A stretch of DNA of 64,000 nt from an uncultured Alphaproteobacteria bacterium (GTDB lineage: Bacteria; Pseudomonadota; Alphaproteobacteria; Rhizobiales; Beijerinckiaceae), in NCBI GenBank assembly GCA_937988775.1, contig CALKHP010000030.1, forward strand, positions 310,001-374,000, in the 5' to 3' direction. The notes beneath the pieces were generated by a model, which was not told the origin of the DNA, did not search any database, and saw only the letters and a list, made by a program, of their open reading frames with translations. Below, piece by piece: positions 55,688 through 64,000 of this stretch. The first letter of the stretch is position 1, and the number at the start of each line of letters is the position of its first letter. The position numbers were made by a program, and so were the translations under genes.

Positions 55688-57847
55688 ATGATCCCGGATT
55701 TCACCAGCATCCCCTTTCAGCGGACGCCGCAGCCGCCGGCAACGATGCTCGATGCCGAGCCATGGCTGACGCCGGAAGGCATTCCGGTGAAGCCCGTCCA
55801 TAGCGCGGGCGACCTTGCCGGGCTGAAGGGGCTCGACGGCTATCCCGGCATCGCGCCGTTCCTGCGCGGGCCGTACCCGACAATGTATGTCAACCAGCCG
55901 TGGACGATCCGGCAATATGCCGGTTTTTCCACCGCCGAGGATTCGAACGCCTTCTACCGGCGCAACCTCGCCGCCGGCCAGAAGGGGCTATCGGTCGCCT
56001 TCGACCTCGCCACGCACCGGGGTTACGATTCCGACCATCCGCGTGTCGCCGGCGATGTCGGCATGGCAGGCGTGGCGATCGATTCGATCTACGACATGCG
56101 CACGCTGTTCGACCGCATCCCGCTCGACCGCATGTCGGTGTCGATGACGATGAACGGCGCCGTGCTGCCGATCCTGGCGCTGTTCATCGTGGCGGCGGAA
56201 GAACAGGGCGTGCCGCAGGCCAAGCTGTCGGGCACGATCCAGAACGACATCCTGAAGGAATTCATGGTGCGCAACACCTATATCTACCCGCCCAAAGGGT
56301 CGATGCGCATCATTTCGGATATCTTCGCCCATACCGCGAAGCACATGCCGAAGTTCAACTCGATCTCGATTTCCGGCTATCACATGCAGGAAGCCGGCGC
56401 GACGCAGGATCTCGAACTCGCCTATACGCTGGCCGACGGCGTGGAATATATCCGCGCCGGCCTGGCGGCCGGGCTCGACATCGATGCTTTCGCGCCGCGC
56501 CTGTCGTTCTTCTGGGCGATCGGCATGAACTTCTTCATGGAGGTCGCCAAGATGCGGGCGGCGCGGCTGATCTGGGCCGGGCTCGTCAAGCAGTTCAATC
56601 CGAAATCGGAGAAATCGCTGGCACTGCGCACCCATTGCCAGACTTCCGGCTGGAGCCTGACGGCGCAGGACGTGTTCAACAACGTCATCCGCACGCAGAT
56701 CGAGGCGATGGCGGCGACGCAAGGGCATACGCAGTCGCTGCACACCAACGCGCTCGACGAGGCGCTGGCGCTGCCGACCGACTTTTCCGCCCGCATCGCC
56801 CGCAACACGCAGCTTTTCCTGCAACAGGAAGCCGGCACCAACCGCATCATCGATCCGTGGGGCGGCAGCTACTATGTCGAGCGCCTGACGGCCGATCTCG
56901 CGGCGCGCGCGCTCGAGCATATCCGCGAGGTCGAGGCGCTCGGCGGCATGGCCAAGGCGATCGAGGCCGGCATCCCGAAGCTGCGCATCGAGGAAGCCGC
57001 CGCCAAGACGCAGGGGCGCATCGATTCCGGCCAGCAGAAGATCATCGGCGTCAACACGTTCAAGCCGCATGACGAGCAGCCGATCGACGTGCTCAAGGTC
57101 GACAATGCCGCCGTGCGCGCGGCGCAGATCGCCAAGCTCGAACGCCTGAAAGCCGAGCGCGACGGCAAGGCGGTGGCGGCGGCGCTCGACGCGCTGACGC
57201 AGGCCGCCAAGGACGGCAGCGGCAACCTGCTGGCGCTCGGCGTCGATGCGGCGCGCGCCAAGGCGACGGTCGGCGAGATTTCCTCGGCGCTCGAACAGGT
57301 CTGGGGCCGCCATACCGCCGAGATCAAGGCGATCAGCGGCGTCTACAAGCGCGAGGTCGGCGCCAAGAACGAGCTGCTGCTGCGCGTGCAGGCACAGGTC
57401 AACGCGTTCAAGGAGAACGAAGGCCGCCTGCCGCATATCCTGGTCGCCAAGGTCGGGCAGGATGGCCATGATCGCGGCCAGAAGGTGATCGCGTCCGCCT
57501 TCAGTGATCTCGGTTTCGATGTCGAGATCGGCCCCCTGTTCGCCACGCCCGAGGAGGCGGCGCGCCAGGCGGTGGCCAATAACGTGCATGTCGTCGGCGT
57601 GTCGTCGCTCGCCGCCGGGCACCTGACGCTGGTGCCGGCCCTGAAACAGGCGCTCGAGGCGGAAGGGCGCGGCGACATCATGATCGTCGTCGGCGGCGTG
57701 ATCCCGCCGCAGGATTACCAGGCGGTGACGGATGCCGGCGCGGCGGCGATCTTCCCGCCCGGCACGGTAATCTCGGAAGCGGCCTCCAAGCTGCTCGACG
57801 AACTCAACCGCCAGCTTGGCTACGCGCAGCGCGACGCGGCGGAGTAG
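55688..57847 (+). CDS. mutB: methylmalonyl-CoA mutase large (alpha) subunit
   Basis: A 719-residue subunit of the adenosylcobalamin-dependent mutase. FTSIPFQRTPQPPATMLDAE starts it; the substrate barrel has GPYPTMYVNQPWTIRQYAGF and TAEDSNAFYRRNLAAGQKGL, and QNDILKEFMVRNTYIYPPKG. The C-terminal cobalamin domain has the DGHDRG motif (Asp592, His594, Gly597), His594 being the cobalt ligand. ATG 55688 follows a weak AAGGAAC site. It works with mutA, 51726-53588. No mutase chaperone meaB is in view. Confidence 0.96.
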   Translation: MIPDFTSIPFQRTPQPPATMLDAEPWLTPEGIPVKPVHSAGDLAGLKGLDGYPGIAPFLRGPYPTMYVNQPWTIRQYAGFSTAEDSNAFYRRNLAAGQKGLSVAFDLATHRGYDSDHPRVAGDVGMAGVAIDSIYDMRTLFDRIPLDRMSVSMTMNGAVLPILALFIVAAEEQGVPQAKLSGTIQNDILKEFMVRNTYIYPPKGSMRIISDIFAHTAKHMPKFNSISISGYHMQEAGATQDLELAYTLADGVEYIRAGLAAGLDIDAFAPRLSFFWAIGMNFFMEVAKMRAARLIWAGLVKQFNPKSEKSLALRTHCQTSGWSLTAQDVFNNVIRTQIEAMAATQGHTQSLHTNALDEALALPTDFSARIARNTQLFLQQEAGTNRIIDPWGGSYYVERLTADLAARALEHIREVEALGGMAKAIEAGIPKLRIEEAAAKTQGRIDSGQQKIIGVNTFKPHDEQPIDVLKVDNAAVRAAQIAKLERLKAERDGKAVAAALDALTQAAKDGSGNLLALGVDAARAKATVGEISSALEQVWGRHTAEIKAISGVYKREVGAKNELLLRVQAQVNAFKENEGRLPHILVAKVGQDGHDRGQKVIASAFSDLGFDVEIGPLFATPEEAARQAVANNVHVVGVSSLAAGHLTLVPALKQALEAEGRGDIMIVVGGVIPPQDYQAVTDAGAAAIFPPGTVISEAASKLLDELNRQLGYAQRDAAE

Positions 57848-57870
57848 CGAGGCAGCCATCCCCCGGCATG

Positions 57871-57897
57871 AAAAAAGGCGCGGCTCGCGCCGCGCCT
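57871..57897 (-). terminator. terminator for the minus-strand hydrolase gene
   Basis: Perfect hairpin AGGCGCGGC-TCGC-GCCGCGCCT. The run of six A at 57871-57876 gives T's only on the minus strand, so it stops transcription from the right (58030 gene). Confidence 0.75.
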
Positions 57898-58029
57898 GAA
57901 GTCGGAGGGTCTCGAAGGGTGTTCGGTCAGGTTTCCAACCAAAGTACCATTCGCCAGGGACAGTAATGGCTGATATCGGCCAAACAGTGGCAGCCGGCCC
58001 GAGGCAGGATTGCGCTTTCGTCGCAGCTG

Positions 58030-59031
58030 TCAGGAGGCGCGCTCGATCGCCCGCTTGACCACGGCCCGCACATCCTTGTCATACAGGAACGTGTCGTGGC
58101 CGATCCAGCCCGAGCCGAAATTCGAGGCGTCGGCGACCTGCACGCCGAGCTTTTCCAGCGCATCGCGGCTGGCGCTGCCGACGCGCGCGCCGCCGGCGAT
58201 GGCGCTCGACAGTTCCAGCGCGCGATCCTTCTGCGAGATGATGACCGTGAAGCGCTTGGCCAGCGGGCCGATGCGCTTGAGGCTGTTGGTGAATAGGTCG
58301 AGATCGATATCGGGCGCGGCGAGCACGATGGCGCCGAAGCGGTTGTCGAGCGTGTCGCCGTCGCGCGTGCGCATCTGGCGCAGCGTCTCGACCATCAGCA
58401 GCGTGCCCATGGAATGGGCCACCAGATGCAGGCGCGGCACGCTCGGGTCCTTGACCAGCGCGGTCAGGCATTCCTCGAGCGCATCGCGCGACCACAAGGC
58501 GCTCTCGCGGTCGTAGCCGTAATCGAACAGCGCGCCGCGCGAGGGCCAGCTGAACAGTACCGGCTGGCCGGGATATTTGATGCCGTCGGCGAGTTCGGCC
58601 AGGCTGATGGCGGCCGATTCGAAGGTCTCGTTATAGCCGTGCGTGTAGAGCAGCGGCTCCTTGCCGTCGAGCAGGCGCGGCAGCACCAGCGCCGGCCGGT
58701 CCGTCGTCACCGGGCGCACCGCGTCGATGCTCCAGGTGCCGTTGACGGTCGAGGCGAGCATGCTCGCGAACGAGCCGGTGCGGGTATAGAAAAACAGCTC
58801 GCCGACCGTAGTGCGGGCGCCGCGCTCGCCGCTGAACCACGGGCTCTTGGTGCCGTCGCCAGCCGGCTTGCGCGTGGTGGCGAAGACGAGCCGCGGCTGG
58901 CCCTTGTGGCCGGCGAGGTTTTGCTCAGGGACCGGAACCGAGCCGGCGGCGCAGCCGGGCAGGAAGCCGGCCAACGCCGTCGCGCCCAGCGCGCGCAAGG
59001 CAACGCGGCGGCTGACAACACGGCTGTTCAT
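58030..59031 (-). CDS. alpha/beta hydrolase, DUF900 type, Tat-exported lipoprotein-like
   Basis: A 333-residue hydrolase. The N-terminus SRRVALRALGATALAGFLPG followed by CAAGSVPV has the twin-arginine pattern (RRVALRA) and a lipobox-like GC. The catalytic Ser is in LHLVAHSMGTLLMVE; ELFFYTRTGSFASMLAS and LLYTHGYNETFESAAISLAE are DUF900 marks, and GHDTFLYDKDVRAVV holds the His. It is a predicted esterase/lipase. Divergent from the TIGR03808 gene. Confidence 0.9.
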   Translation of the reverse strand: MNSRVVSRRVALRALGATALAGFLPGCAAGSVPVPEQNLAGHKGQPRLVFATTRKPAGDGTKSPWFSGERGARTTVGELFFYTRTGSFASMLASTVNGTWSIDAVRPVTTDRPALVLPRLLDGKEPLLYTHGYNETFESAAISLAELADGIKYPGQPVLFSWPSRGALFDYGYDRESALWSRDALEECLTALVKDPSVPRLHLVAHSMGTLLMVETLRQMRTRDGDTLDNRFGAIVLAAPDIDLDLFTNSLKRIGPLAKRFTVIISQKDRALELSSAIAGGARVGSASRDALEKLGVQVADASNFGSGWIGHDTFLYDKDVRAVVKRAIERAS

Positions 59032-59239
59032 CAGGGCGGAATATCCTCAGAATCGTTGCGGGCGGATCGCAGCCCGCACCAGAGAGTGACCTCAATCGCT
59101 AAAATGCGGCGAGAATGGGAGGCAACACCACGCAAATTCGCCATCAGCGCGAAAGCGTCGCAGGCGGGCCACACCTTGGCGGGCAGGCCGTCCCGCTCTG
59201 GCACAACGGGCGCGGCACGGAACTTGATCCGGCAGTCGC

Positions 59240-60514
59240 ATGACCGCCACCAAGCTCCATCGCCGCGCGATCCTCGCCGGGCTCGGCACCACGCTCACCC
59301 TGCCCGGCAGCGCCGTCGCGGCACCGGCGCAGCCCTCGCTGCAAGCCGCGATCGAGGCCGCGACGCGCGCTGGACAGCCGTTCCGCCTGCCGCTGTCGGT
59401 CAAGCTCGCCGGGCCGCTGCAATTGCCCGATGGCGCGCATCTCATCGGCGAGCCGGGCCGCAGCCGCGTGATGCTCGATGGCGCGGGCTTGCGGGCAAGC
59501 GGACTGCGCCGCCTGACGCTGGAGGGCGTGACGCTGATCGGGCCGGGAGAGCCGACCGGCGCGCTTGCCCGTTTCAACGCGATCGAGCACCTCGACATCC
59601 GCGATTGCCGCTTTCTCGCGGCGGCCGGCAACGGGCTCGAGTTGCAATCCTGCGGCGGGCGCGTCCGCGACAGCGCCTTCGAGGGCATCGGCCGCGTCGG
59701 GCTGTTCGCGCAGGACTCGCGCGGCCTCACCATCGAGGGCAACCGGGTGACACGCTGCGGCGATAACGGCATCCAGCTGTTCCGCTCCGCCAAGGGCGAT
59801 GATGGCAGCATCATCCGCGCCAACCGGGTCAGCGAGATCCGGGCCGATTCCGGCGGCAGCGGCCAATATGGCAATGGCATCGCGCTGTTCAGGGCCGGCG
59901 GCGTCATCGTCGACGGCAACGTGATCCGGGCCTGCGCCTATTCGGCGGTGCGCAACAATGGCGGCGACAACGTCACGATCAGCAACAATAACTGCGCCGG
60001 GCTCGGCGAGACGGCGCTTTATGCCGAATTCGCCTTCCAGGGCGTGGTGTTCAGCGGCAACACCGTCGATGGCGCGCTCGCCGGCATCTCGATCGCCAAT
60101 TTCCGCGACGAGGGCGGCCGGCTGGCGAGCGTCAGCGGCAACCTGCTGCGCAATCTCGTGCGCCGCCCGCACCCGGCGACCGGAATGCCGGCCGGCGGCG
60201 TCGGCATCGCCGTCGAAGGCGATGTCGCCATCACCGGCAACACGATCGAGAAGGCGGCGCTCGTCGGACTGGCGCTCGGCTGGGGGCCGAGCCTGCGCGA
60301 TGTCTCGGCCACCGGCAACATCATCCGCGATGCCGCCACCGGTATCACCGTCTCGGTGGCGGAAGGCGCCGAGGGCGCGCTGATCGCCAACAACCTGATC
60401 AGCGGCGCCAAGATCGCCATCCAGGGCATGACCTGGGACAAGCCGGCGACCGGCGACCTGACGCGCGAGACGCCGCCGCCGCAGATCAAGATCAGCGGAA
60501 ACCTGGTGCGGTAA
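59240..60514 (+). CDS. TIGR03808-type Tat-exported right-handed beta-helix protein
   Basis: A 424-residue protein. MTATKLHRRAILAGLGTTLT is a Tat-type signal (HRRAILAG); cleavage is likely after VAA. The body is repetitive beta helix: LTLEGVTLIGPGEPTGALAR, DSRGLTIEGNRVTRCGDNGI, GGDNVTISNNNCAGLGETAL, EGDVAITGNTIEKAALVGLA and GNIIRDAATGITVSVAEGAE. This is the family called twin-arginine translocated repeat protein in Hyphomicrobiales. Likely a surface or periplasmic protein; no enzymatic site known. Confidence 0.93.
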   Translation: MTATKLHRRAILAGLGTTLTLPGSAVAAPAQPSLQAAIEAATRAGQPFRLPLSVKLAGPLQLPDGAHLIGEPGRSRVMLDGAGLRASGLRRLTLEGVTLIGPGEPTGALARFNAIEHLDIRDCRFLAAAGNGLELQSCGGRVRDSAFEGIGRVGLFAQDSRGLTIEGNRVTRCGDNGIQLFRSAKGDDGSIIRANRVSEIRADSGGSGQYGNGIALFRAGGVIVDGNVIRACAYSAVRNNGGDNVTISNNNCAGLGETALYAEFAFQGVVFSGNTVDGALAGISIANFRDEGGRLASVSGNLLRNLVRRPHPATGMPAGGVGIAVEGDVAITGNTIEKAALVGLALGWGPSLRDVSATGNIIRDAATGITVSVAEGAEGALIANNLISGAKIAIQGMTWDKPATGDLTRETPPPQIKISGNLVR

Positions 60515-60564
60515 CGGCCGAGGGCGGCTATAGCGCCATCATCCCCCATCACGAGGCGCTGACG

Positions 60565-61317
60565 ATGATCCCCCGCATCCTGATCGATACCGCAGCCATT
60601 CCGGGCGGCGGGTCCTTGCGCCTGATCCGGCGCGGCGACGAATTCTCGATCATGTCGGGCGCGATCGAGCTGATGAACAGCCGGCTGAGCGGCTCCGAGG
60701 AAGCGCTGGCGACGCTGGCCGCCGAGCGGCTGCGCCACGTCAGCCAGCCGCGCATCCTGATCGGCGGGCTCGGCATGGGCTTCACCCTGCGCGCGGCGCT
60801 GGCGGCGTTCGGGCCTGAGGCGGCGCTCACCGTGGTGGAACTGGTGCCGGCCGTGATCGCCTGGGCGCGCGGGCCGATGGCGGAGCTGTTCGCCGGCAGT
60901 CTCGACGACGCGCGCGTCACCCTGCGCGAGGCCGATGTCGGCACTGTCATCGCCGCCGAAAAGGCGGCGTGGGATGCGATCCTGCTCGATGTCGATAACG
61001 GGCCGGAGGGCCTGATGCGGACGGAAAACGACGCGCTCTATGCCTATCGTGGGCTCGGCCTCGCCCGTGACGCGCTGCGGCCGGGCGGCGTGCTCGCGGT
61101 GTGGTCGTCAGGCGTCGACGGCGATTTCACGCAGCGGCTGAAGGATTCCGGCTTCGCGGTGCAGGAGGTTGCGACTCGCGCCAGCGTCAAGCGCCGGGGC
61201 GCGCGCCATACGATCTGGCTCGCGACGCCCGCCGCCGAGGCGAGCGTCAGGCCGCAGCGCCGGAAAGCAGCCCGGCCGGGCGCAGCGCGCCGACCTCGAT
61301 CCGGTTCCAGTTCCTGA
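60565..61317 (+). CDS. spermidine-synthase-like SAM-fold protein
   Basis: A 250-residue protein of the spermidine synthase-like fold: QPRILIGGLGMGFTLRAALA, EAALTVVELVPAVIAWARGP, WDAILLDVDNGPEGLMRTEN and DALRPGGVLAVWSSGVDGDF. The pattern fits SAM-dependent or aminopropyl transferases, with an uncertain substrate. The C-terminal ~25 residues are basic (RPQRRKAARPGAARRPRSGS) and overlap the end of the convergent asparaginase gene by 71 bases, so this tail may be an artefact of a lost stop. Confidence 0.87.
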   Translation: MIPRILIDTAAIPGGGSLRLIRRGDEFSIMSGAIELMNSRLSGSEEALATLAAERLRHVSQPRILIGGLGMGFTLRAALAAFGPEAALTVVELVPAVIAWARGPMAELFAGSLDDARVTLREADVGTVIAAEKAAWDAILLDVDNGPEGLMRTENDALYAYRGLGLARDALRPGGVLAVWSSGVDGDFTQRLKDSGFAVQEVATRASVKRRGARHTIWLATPAAEASVRPQRRKAARPGAARRPRSGSSS

Positions 61318-62266
61318 GCACCGGCGTCAGGTGCGGCTGCACGGCAGCTGTCTCCGTGTCGTCCAGCGTCAGGAAGCGCGCGATCAGCGCCGCCATCACC
61401 ACTTCCGCGGCGCGCGTGGCGCCATCGTCGATCTTGAGCGCGAGGCCGAGCCCGAGTTCGGGGAAGGTGGCGCAGAACACGCCCTCGGCGCCGGTCTTGG
61501 TGAAGGCGCGCTCGCGCAGGGCCTCCATGATCTCGGTATCGAAGCGCCGCGTGCCGGCGACCATGAACGGCGCGCTCGCCACCGCCTTGCGGATGCGCGC
61601 CGCAGCCTTGGCCCGCTCCGGGCCGACGCCATGCCCGGTGCCGAAGCGCGCGAAGCCGAGCGCCAGCGCTTCGAGCGGCACGGCATAGGTCGGGATCGAG
61701 CAGCCATCGGTGCCGGCGATCGCCACATCATGGGCGGCACCGGTGATCTCGCTCATCGCGGCGCGCACGGCCTGCTGCACCGGATGTTCGCGCCCGACAT
61801 AGCCTTTCGGGTCGACCTCCAGCCCGCCGCAGGCGAGGCAGATGAAGCCGGAATGCTTGCCGGAACAGTTGTTGTTGAGCGCGGTCGGCTCGCCATGCGC
61901 GCCGGCCAGTTTTCGCGTCGCGGCATCGTACATCGGCCAATGCGCGCCGCATTCGAGGCATTCCGGCCCCTGCCCGGCCTTGACGAGGATGCCGAGGGCG
62001 GTCGCGACATGCTCCGGCTCGCCGTTATGCGAGGCGCAGCACAGCGCGATCTCGGCCTCGGTCAGGCCATAGCGGTCGGCGGCGCCGCTCTCGATCAGCG
62101 GCAGCGCCTGGAAGCCCTTGACGGCGGAGCGCGGAAACACCGGCTGCGCCACTTCGCCGAGCGCCAGCACCGGCTTGCCATCGGCATCGTAGACGGCGAC
62201 CGCGCCGCGATGGCGCGATTCCACCTGCCCGCCGCGCAGCACCTCGACCAGAACCGGATTGTCCAT
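61247..62266 (-). CDS. L-asparaginase, Rhizobium etli AnsA-type (class 3)
   Basis: A 339-residue asparaginase of the ReAV/thermolabile type, unrelated to E. coli AnsA. VFPRSAVKGFQALPLIESGA contains the catalytic Ser-Lys (SAVK); IALCCASHNGEPEHVATALG and CLECGAHWPMYD hold the Cys of the zinc site; ALNNNCSGKHSGFICLACG and AGTDGCSIPTYAVPLEALAL are typical. It hydrolyses asparagine to aspartate and ammonia. A family F repeat lies upstream. Confidence 0.93.
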   Translation of the reverse strand: MDNPVLVEVLRGGQVESRHRGAVAVYDADGKPVLALGEVAQPVFPRSAVKGFQALPLIESGAADRYGLTEAEIALCCASHNGEPEHVATALGILVKAGQGPECLECGAHWPMYDAATRKLAGAHGEPTALNNNCSGKHSGFICLACGGLEVDPKGYVGREHPVQQAVRAAMSEITGAAHDVAIAGTDGCSIPTYAVPLEALALGFARFGTGHGVGPERAKAAARIRKAVASAPFMVAGTRRFDTEIMEALRERAFTKTGAEGVFCATFPELGLGLALKIDDGATRAAEVVMAALIARFLTLDDTETAAVQPHLTPVLRNWNRIEVGALRPAGLLSGAAA

Positions 62267-62324
62267 CGCTCGTCCCTCCCTCTCCCGCCTTCCGGCATAA
62301 GCCCGAAGCGCCCGCCATGGAAGC

Positions 62325-62431
62325 CTAGAGCAAAATCGAATTATGCCGAGCCAGTTGGCTCGGCATAATTCGATGAATTTGCTCGCTTATTCGAAGGCGG
62401 AGCGAGTTCGCAACTGACGAACTCGCTCTAG
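62325..62431. repeat. 107-bp MITE-like palindromic element (family F)
   Basis: Terminal inverted repeats CTAGAGC (62325-62331) and GCTCTAG (62425-62431). Inside lies a perfect 18-bp palindrome TCGAATTATGCCGAGCCA / TGGCTCGGCATAATTCGA with two bases between (62336-62373), then GAGCGAGTTCG / CGAACTCGCTC. No open frame. Only copy in the window. Confidence 0.8.
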
Positions 62432-62488
62432 CATGGCCTTTCCCGATCGGTCGGCGCTGTCCCGGCGCGCAAGGCAGCCAAAAAAATA

Positions 62489-62515
62489 CCGGGCGGTGGA
62501 AGACCCACCGCCCGG
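62489..62515 (-). terminator. rho-independent terminator of the substrate-binding protein unit
   Basis: CCGGGCGGTGG-AAGAC-CCACCGCCCGG. On the minus strand it is followed by TATTTTTT. The plus strand also has CTTTTCTC, so it may work both ways. Confidence 0.88.
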
Positions 62516-62539
62516 CTTTTCTCATGCGATCGCTCGGGA

Positions 62540-64000
62540 TCAGGCCGGCTTGACGGCGTCCATGTCGAGCTGCCAGCCGGCCGCGGTCAGCGGCAGCTTG
62601 GCGAGCGAGTCGCGCACGGCGATCTGGTAGATCGGCTGGAACAGGATGACGTAGTTCGCCTGATCGACCATCGCCTTCTGGTACTCGACCCAGAGGTCGG
62701 ACTGCTTCTTGAGGTCGAGTTCGCCGGCTGCCTGGTGGACGAGCTTGACGAGATCGGCCGGCGGCGTCCAGTGCACGCGCTTGGCGACGCGCTCGACGGT
62801 GGCCGCCGCCCAGAGCAGGTTTTCCACCGCCGGCGGGTTCCAGAAGGTCAGCACGCCGCCCTGTGCCTTGCCACCGGTATAGGTGGTGCGCAGGTTGACC
62901 TGGTCCATCGGCGCGAGCTTCACCTTGATGTTGATCTTGGCGAGGTCGCTCTGGATCTTCTGGCCGAGCGTCTGGTAGTTCAGGCCGGCGATGGCGGCGT
63001 TGCCATAGGCGATCTCGAACTCGAAACCGTCGGCGAGCCCGGCCTTCTGCAGCAGTTGCTTGGCCTTCTCGGGGTCGTGGCGGAAGCCGATCTCCTTGGC
63101 GATCTCCTTGGTCGAGCCGGAAACGCCGATCGGCAGGAAGCTCGCCGGCCGGACGGCCGCGCCGCCGAGCAGGCCGTCGATGATGCCGTCATAGTCGATG
63201 CCGTAGCCGATGGCCTGGCGGGCTTCCTTGACGGCGAGCGCCTTGTTGAACTCGGGCTCCTGCGTCACCGCCATATAGACGAAGTCGAGGCTGGTCAGCC
63301 CTTCGAGGCGAACCTTGGGCTCGGATTTCAGGGTGGCGATCTGCTCGGGGATCAGGTTGAAGGCGATGTCGATATCGCCGCGGCGGATGGCGAGGAGCTG
63401 GGCCGCGCTATCGGCGATGTGGCGGATGACCACGCGCTCGAACGGCGGCTTGCCGGCCCAGTAATGCTCGTTGCGCACGAGCTGGATCTGGGCGTTGCGC
63501 TCCCAGCGCACCAGCTTGTAGGCACCGGCGCCGGCCGAGTTGCTGTTCAGCCAGGTCGTCGCCTTGTCCTTGGTCTTGGCATCCTTGCCGGCCACGCCGC
63601 CATGCTCCTCGACGAGCTTGCGGTCGTAGATGACGAAGCCGGGCGCGGCCAGGATGTTCAGGATCGGCTGGGTCGGGTCCTTGAGGATCAGGTCGACGGT
63701 CTTGGCGTCGACGATCTCGGTGCGGTCGAGATGCGCGATGTACTGCGCCGTCTGGTCGCCGAGATGCAGCACGCGGTCCATCGACCACTTGACGTCTTCC
63801 GCCGTCATCGGATTGCCGCTGGCGAATTTGACGCCCTCGCGCAGCGTGAAGCGCCAGCCCTTGCCGTCCGGCGTCTTCTCCCATTTGGTGGCGAGCGCCG
63901 GCTTGAGGTGGACGTAATCGCCCGGCGACATCGTCACCAGCATGTCGTAGGCGGCGCGCAGCGTCATCGGCGGCGTGTACTGCGCCTGACGGGCGGGATC
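62540..64000 (-). CDS. ABC transporter substrate-binding protein, family 5 (5' end cut by window edge)
   Basis: 486 codons remain, running off the right edge with no start; the visible part begins DPARQAQYTPPMTLRAAYDM, so about 50-60 N-terminal residues with the signal peptide are missing. Family marks are LVTMSPGDYVHLKPALATKW, WRFTLREGVKFASGNPMTAE, DVKWSMDRVLHL, LADGFEFEIAYGNAA and the closing LPLTAAGWQLDMDAVKPA. Periplasmic protein binding peptides or other solutes for a Dpp/Opp-type importer. The strong terminator after it suggests that transporter genes lie, if at all, elsewhere. Confidence 0.93.
   Translation of the reverse strand, partial: DPARQAQYTPPMTLRAAYDMLVTMSPGDYVHLKPALATKWEKTPDGKGWRFTLREGVKFASGNPMTAEDVKWSMDRVLHLGDQTAQYIAHLDRTEIVDAKTVDLILKDPTQPILNILAAPGFVIYDRKLVEEHGGVAGKDAKTKDKATTWLNSNSAGAGAYKLVRWERNAQIQLVRNEHYWAGKPPFERVVIRHIADSAAQLLAIRRGDIDIAFNLIPEQIATLKSEPKVRLEGLTSLDFVYMAVTQEPEFNKALAVKEARQAIGYGIDYDGIIDGLLGGAAVRPASFLPIGVSGSTKEIAKEIGFRHDPEKAKQLLQKAGLADGFEFEIAYGNAAIAGLNYQTLGQKIQSDLAKINIKVKLAPMDQVNLRTTYTGGKAQGGVLTFWNPPAVENLLWAAATVERVAKRVHWTPPADLVKLVHQAAGELDLKKQSDLWVEYQKAMVDQANYVILFQPIYQIAVRDSLAKLPLTAAGWQLDMDAVKPA

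Overview
The window is GC-rich chromosomal DNA of an alphaproteobacterium, most probably of the order Hyphomicrobiales (Rhizobiales). This rests on gene content: a MucR-type regulator, a DnaA-C-terminal-like regulator, DUF6456, DUF1491, SufE beside a DUF5330-like protein, a DUF1254/DUF1214 pair, a TIGR03808-type Tat-exported repeat protein, a Rhizobium etli AnsA-type asparaginase and a Rhodobacter-type gene transfer agent (GTA) cluster. I cannot name the genus. I see no tRNA, rRNA, CRISPR array, integrase or transposase.

Layout. 1-16.4 kb: a GTA-like head-tail cluster on the minus strand, in RcGTA order: small terminase, large terminase, portal, two small genes in the g3.5 position, prohead protease, capsid, gp6, gp8, major tail protein, gp10, gp10.1, a short tape measure, gp12, gp13, gp14 and gp15, the last cut by the left edge. 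There is no integrase, repressor or lysis gene. The cluster departs from RcGTA in four ways. The head-tail closure gene g7 is not found between g6 and g8. Small host-type genes are inserted on the plus strand at three places: two lipoproteins, a trypsin-like protease, and a membrane protein plus a Cys-rich secreted protein. The portal carries an ~87-residue C-terminal extension behind an Asn-Pro-Asn-His-Asp-Pro linker that contains an 11-bp G tract. Two minus-strand cassettes of small soluble genes resembling polymorphic-toxin immunity proteins follow the portal and the capsid; they share a paralogous family and include one decayed copy. This GTA / toxin-immunity combination is the best candidate for an undescribed system here.

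16.5-24.8 kb: a Gly/Tyr-rich lipoprotein, a TadG-like VWA protein, a YcgN-type Cys-rich protein, an ArsR/SRPBCC gene pair with two palindromic operators, the Mg2+ transporter mgtE, a flagellin behind a perfect CtrA-type box, and an ECF sigma factor with a DUF4142 / cupredoxin operon; sigma gene and operon have matching promoters. 24.8-36.8 kb: an MFS exporter, a two-chain chromate transporter, an acyltransferase, PBP1A, the DUF1214/DUF1254 pair, and a kinase / peptidoglycan-binding / DUF1491 group. 37-40 kb: DUF5330-like, sufE, DUF6456, the DnaA-C-like regulator and mucR. 40-50.8 kb: oligopeptidase B, nitronate monooxygenase, a BCAT-like aminotransferase, an L-2-haloacid dehalogenase, a YeiH-type exporter divergent from a LysR regulator, an M20 peptidase and a HerA-like DUF853 ATPase. 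51-58 kb: methylmalonyl-CoA mutase small and large subunits separated by two membrane protein genes and a VOC gene. 58-64 kb: a DUF900-type hydrolase, the TIGR03808 protein, a spermidine-synthase-like protein, asparaginase and a truncated peptide-ABC binding protein.

Intergenic spaces hold several families of short dyad repeats (named A-F below) that recur across the window; one (F) has terminal inverted repeats like a MITE. All assignments come from reading the sequence and translations; no database search was run.
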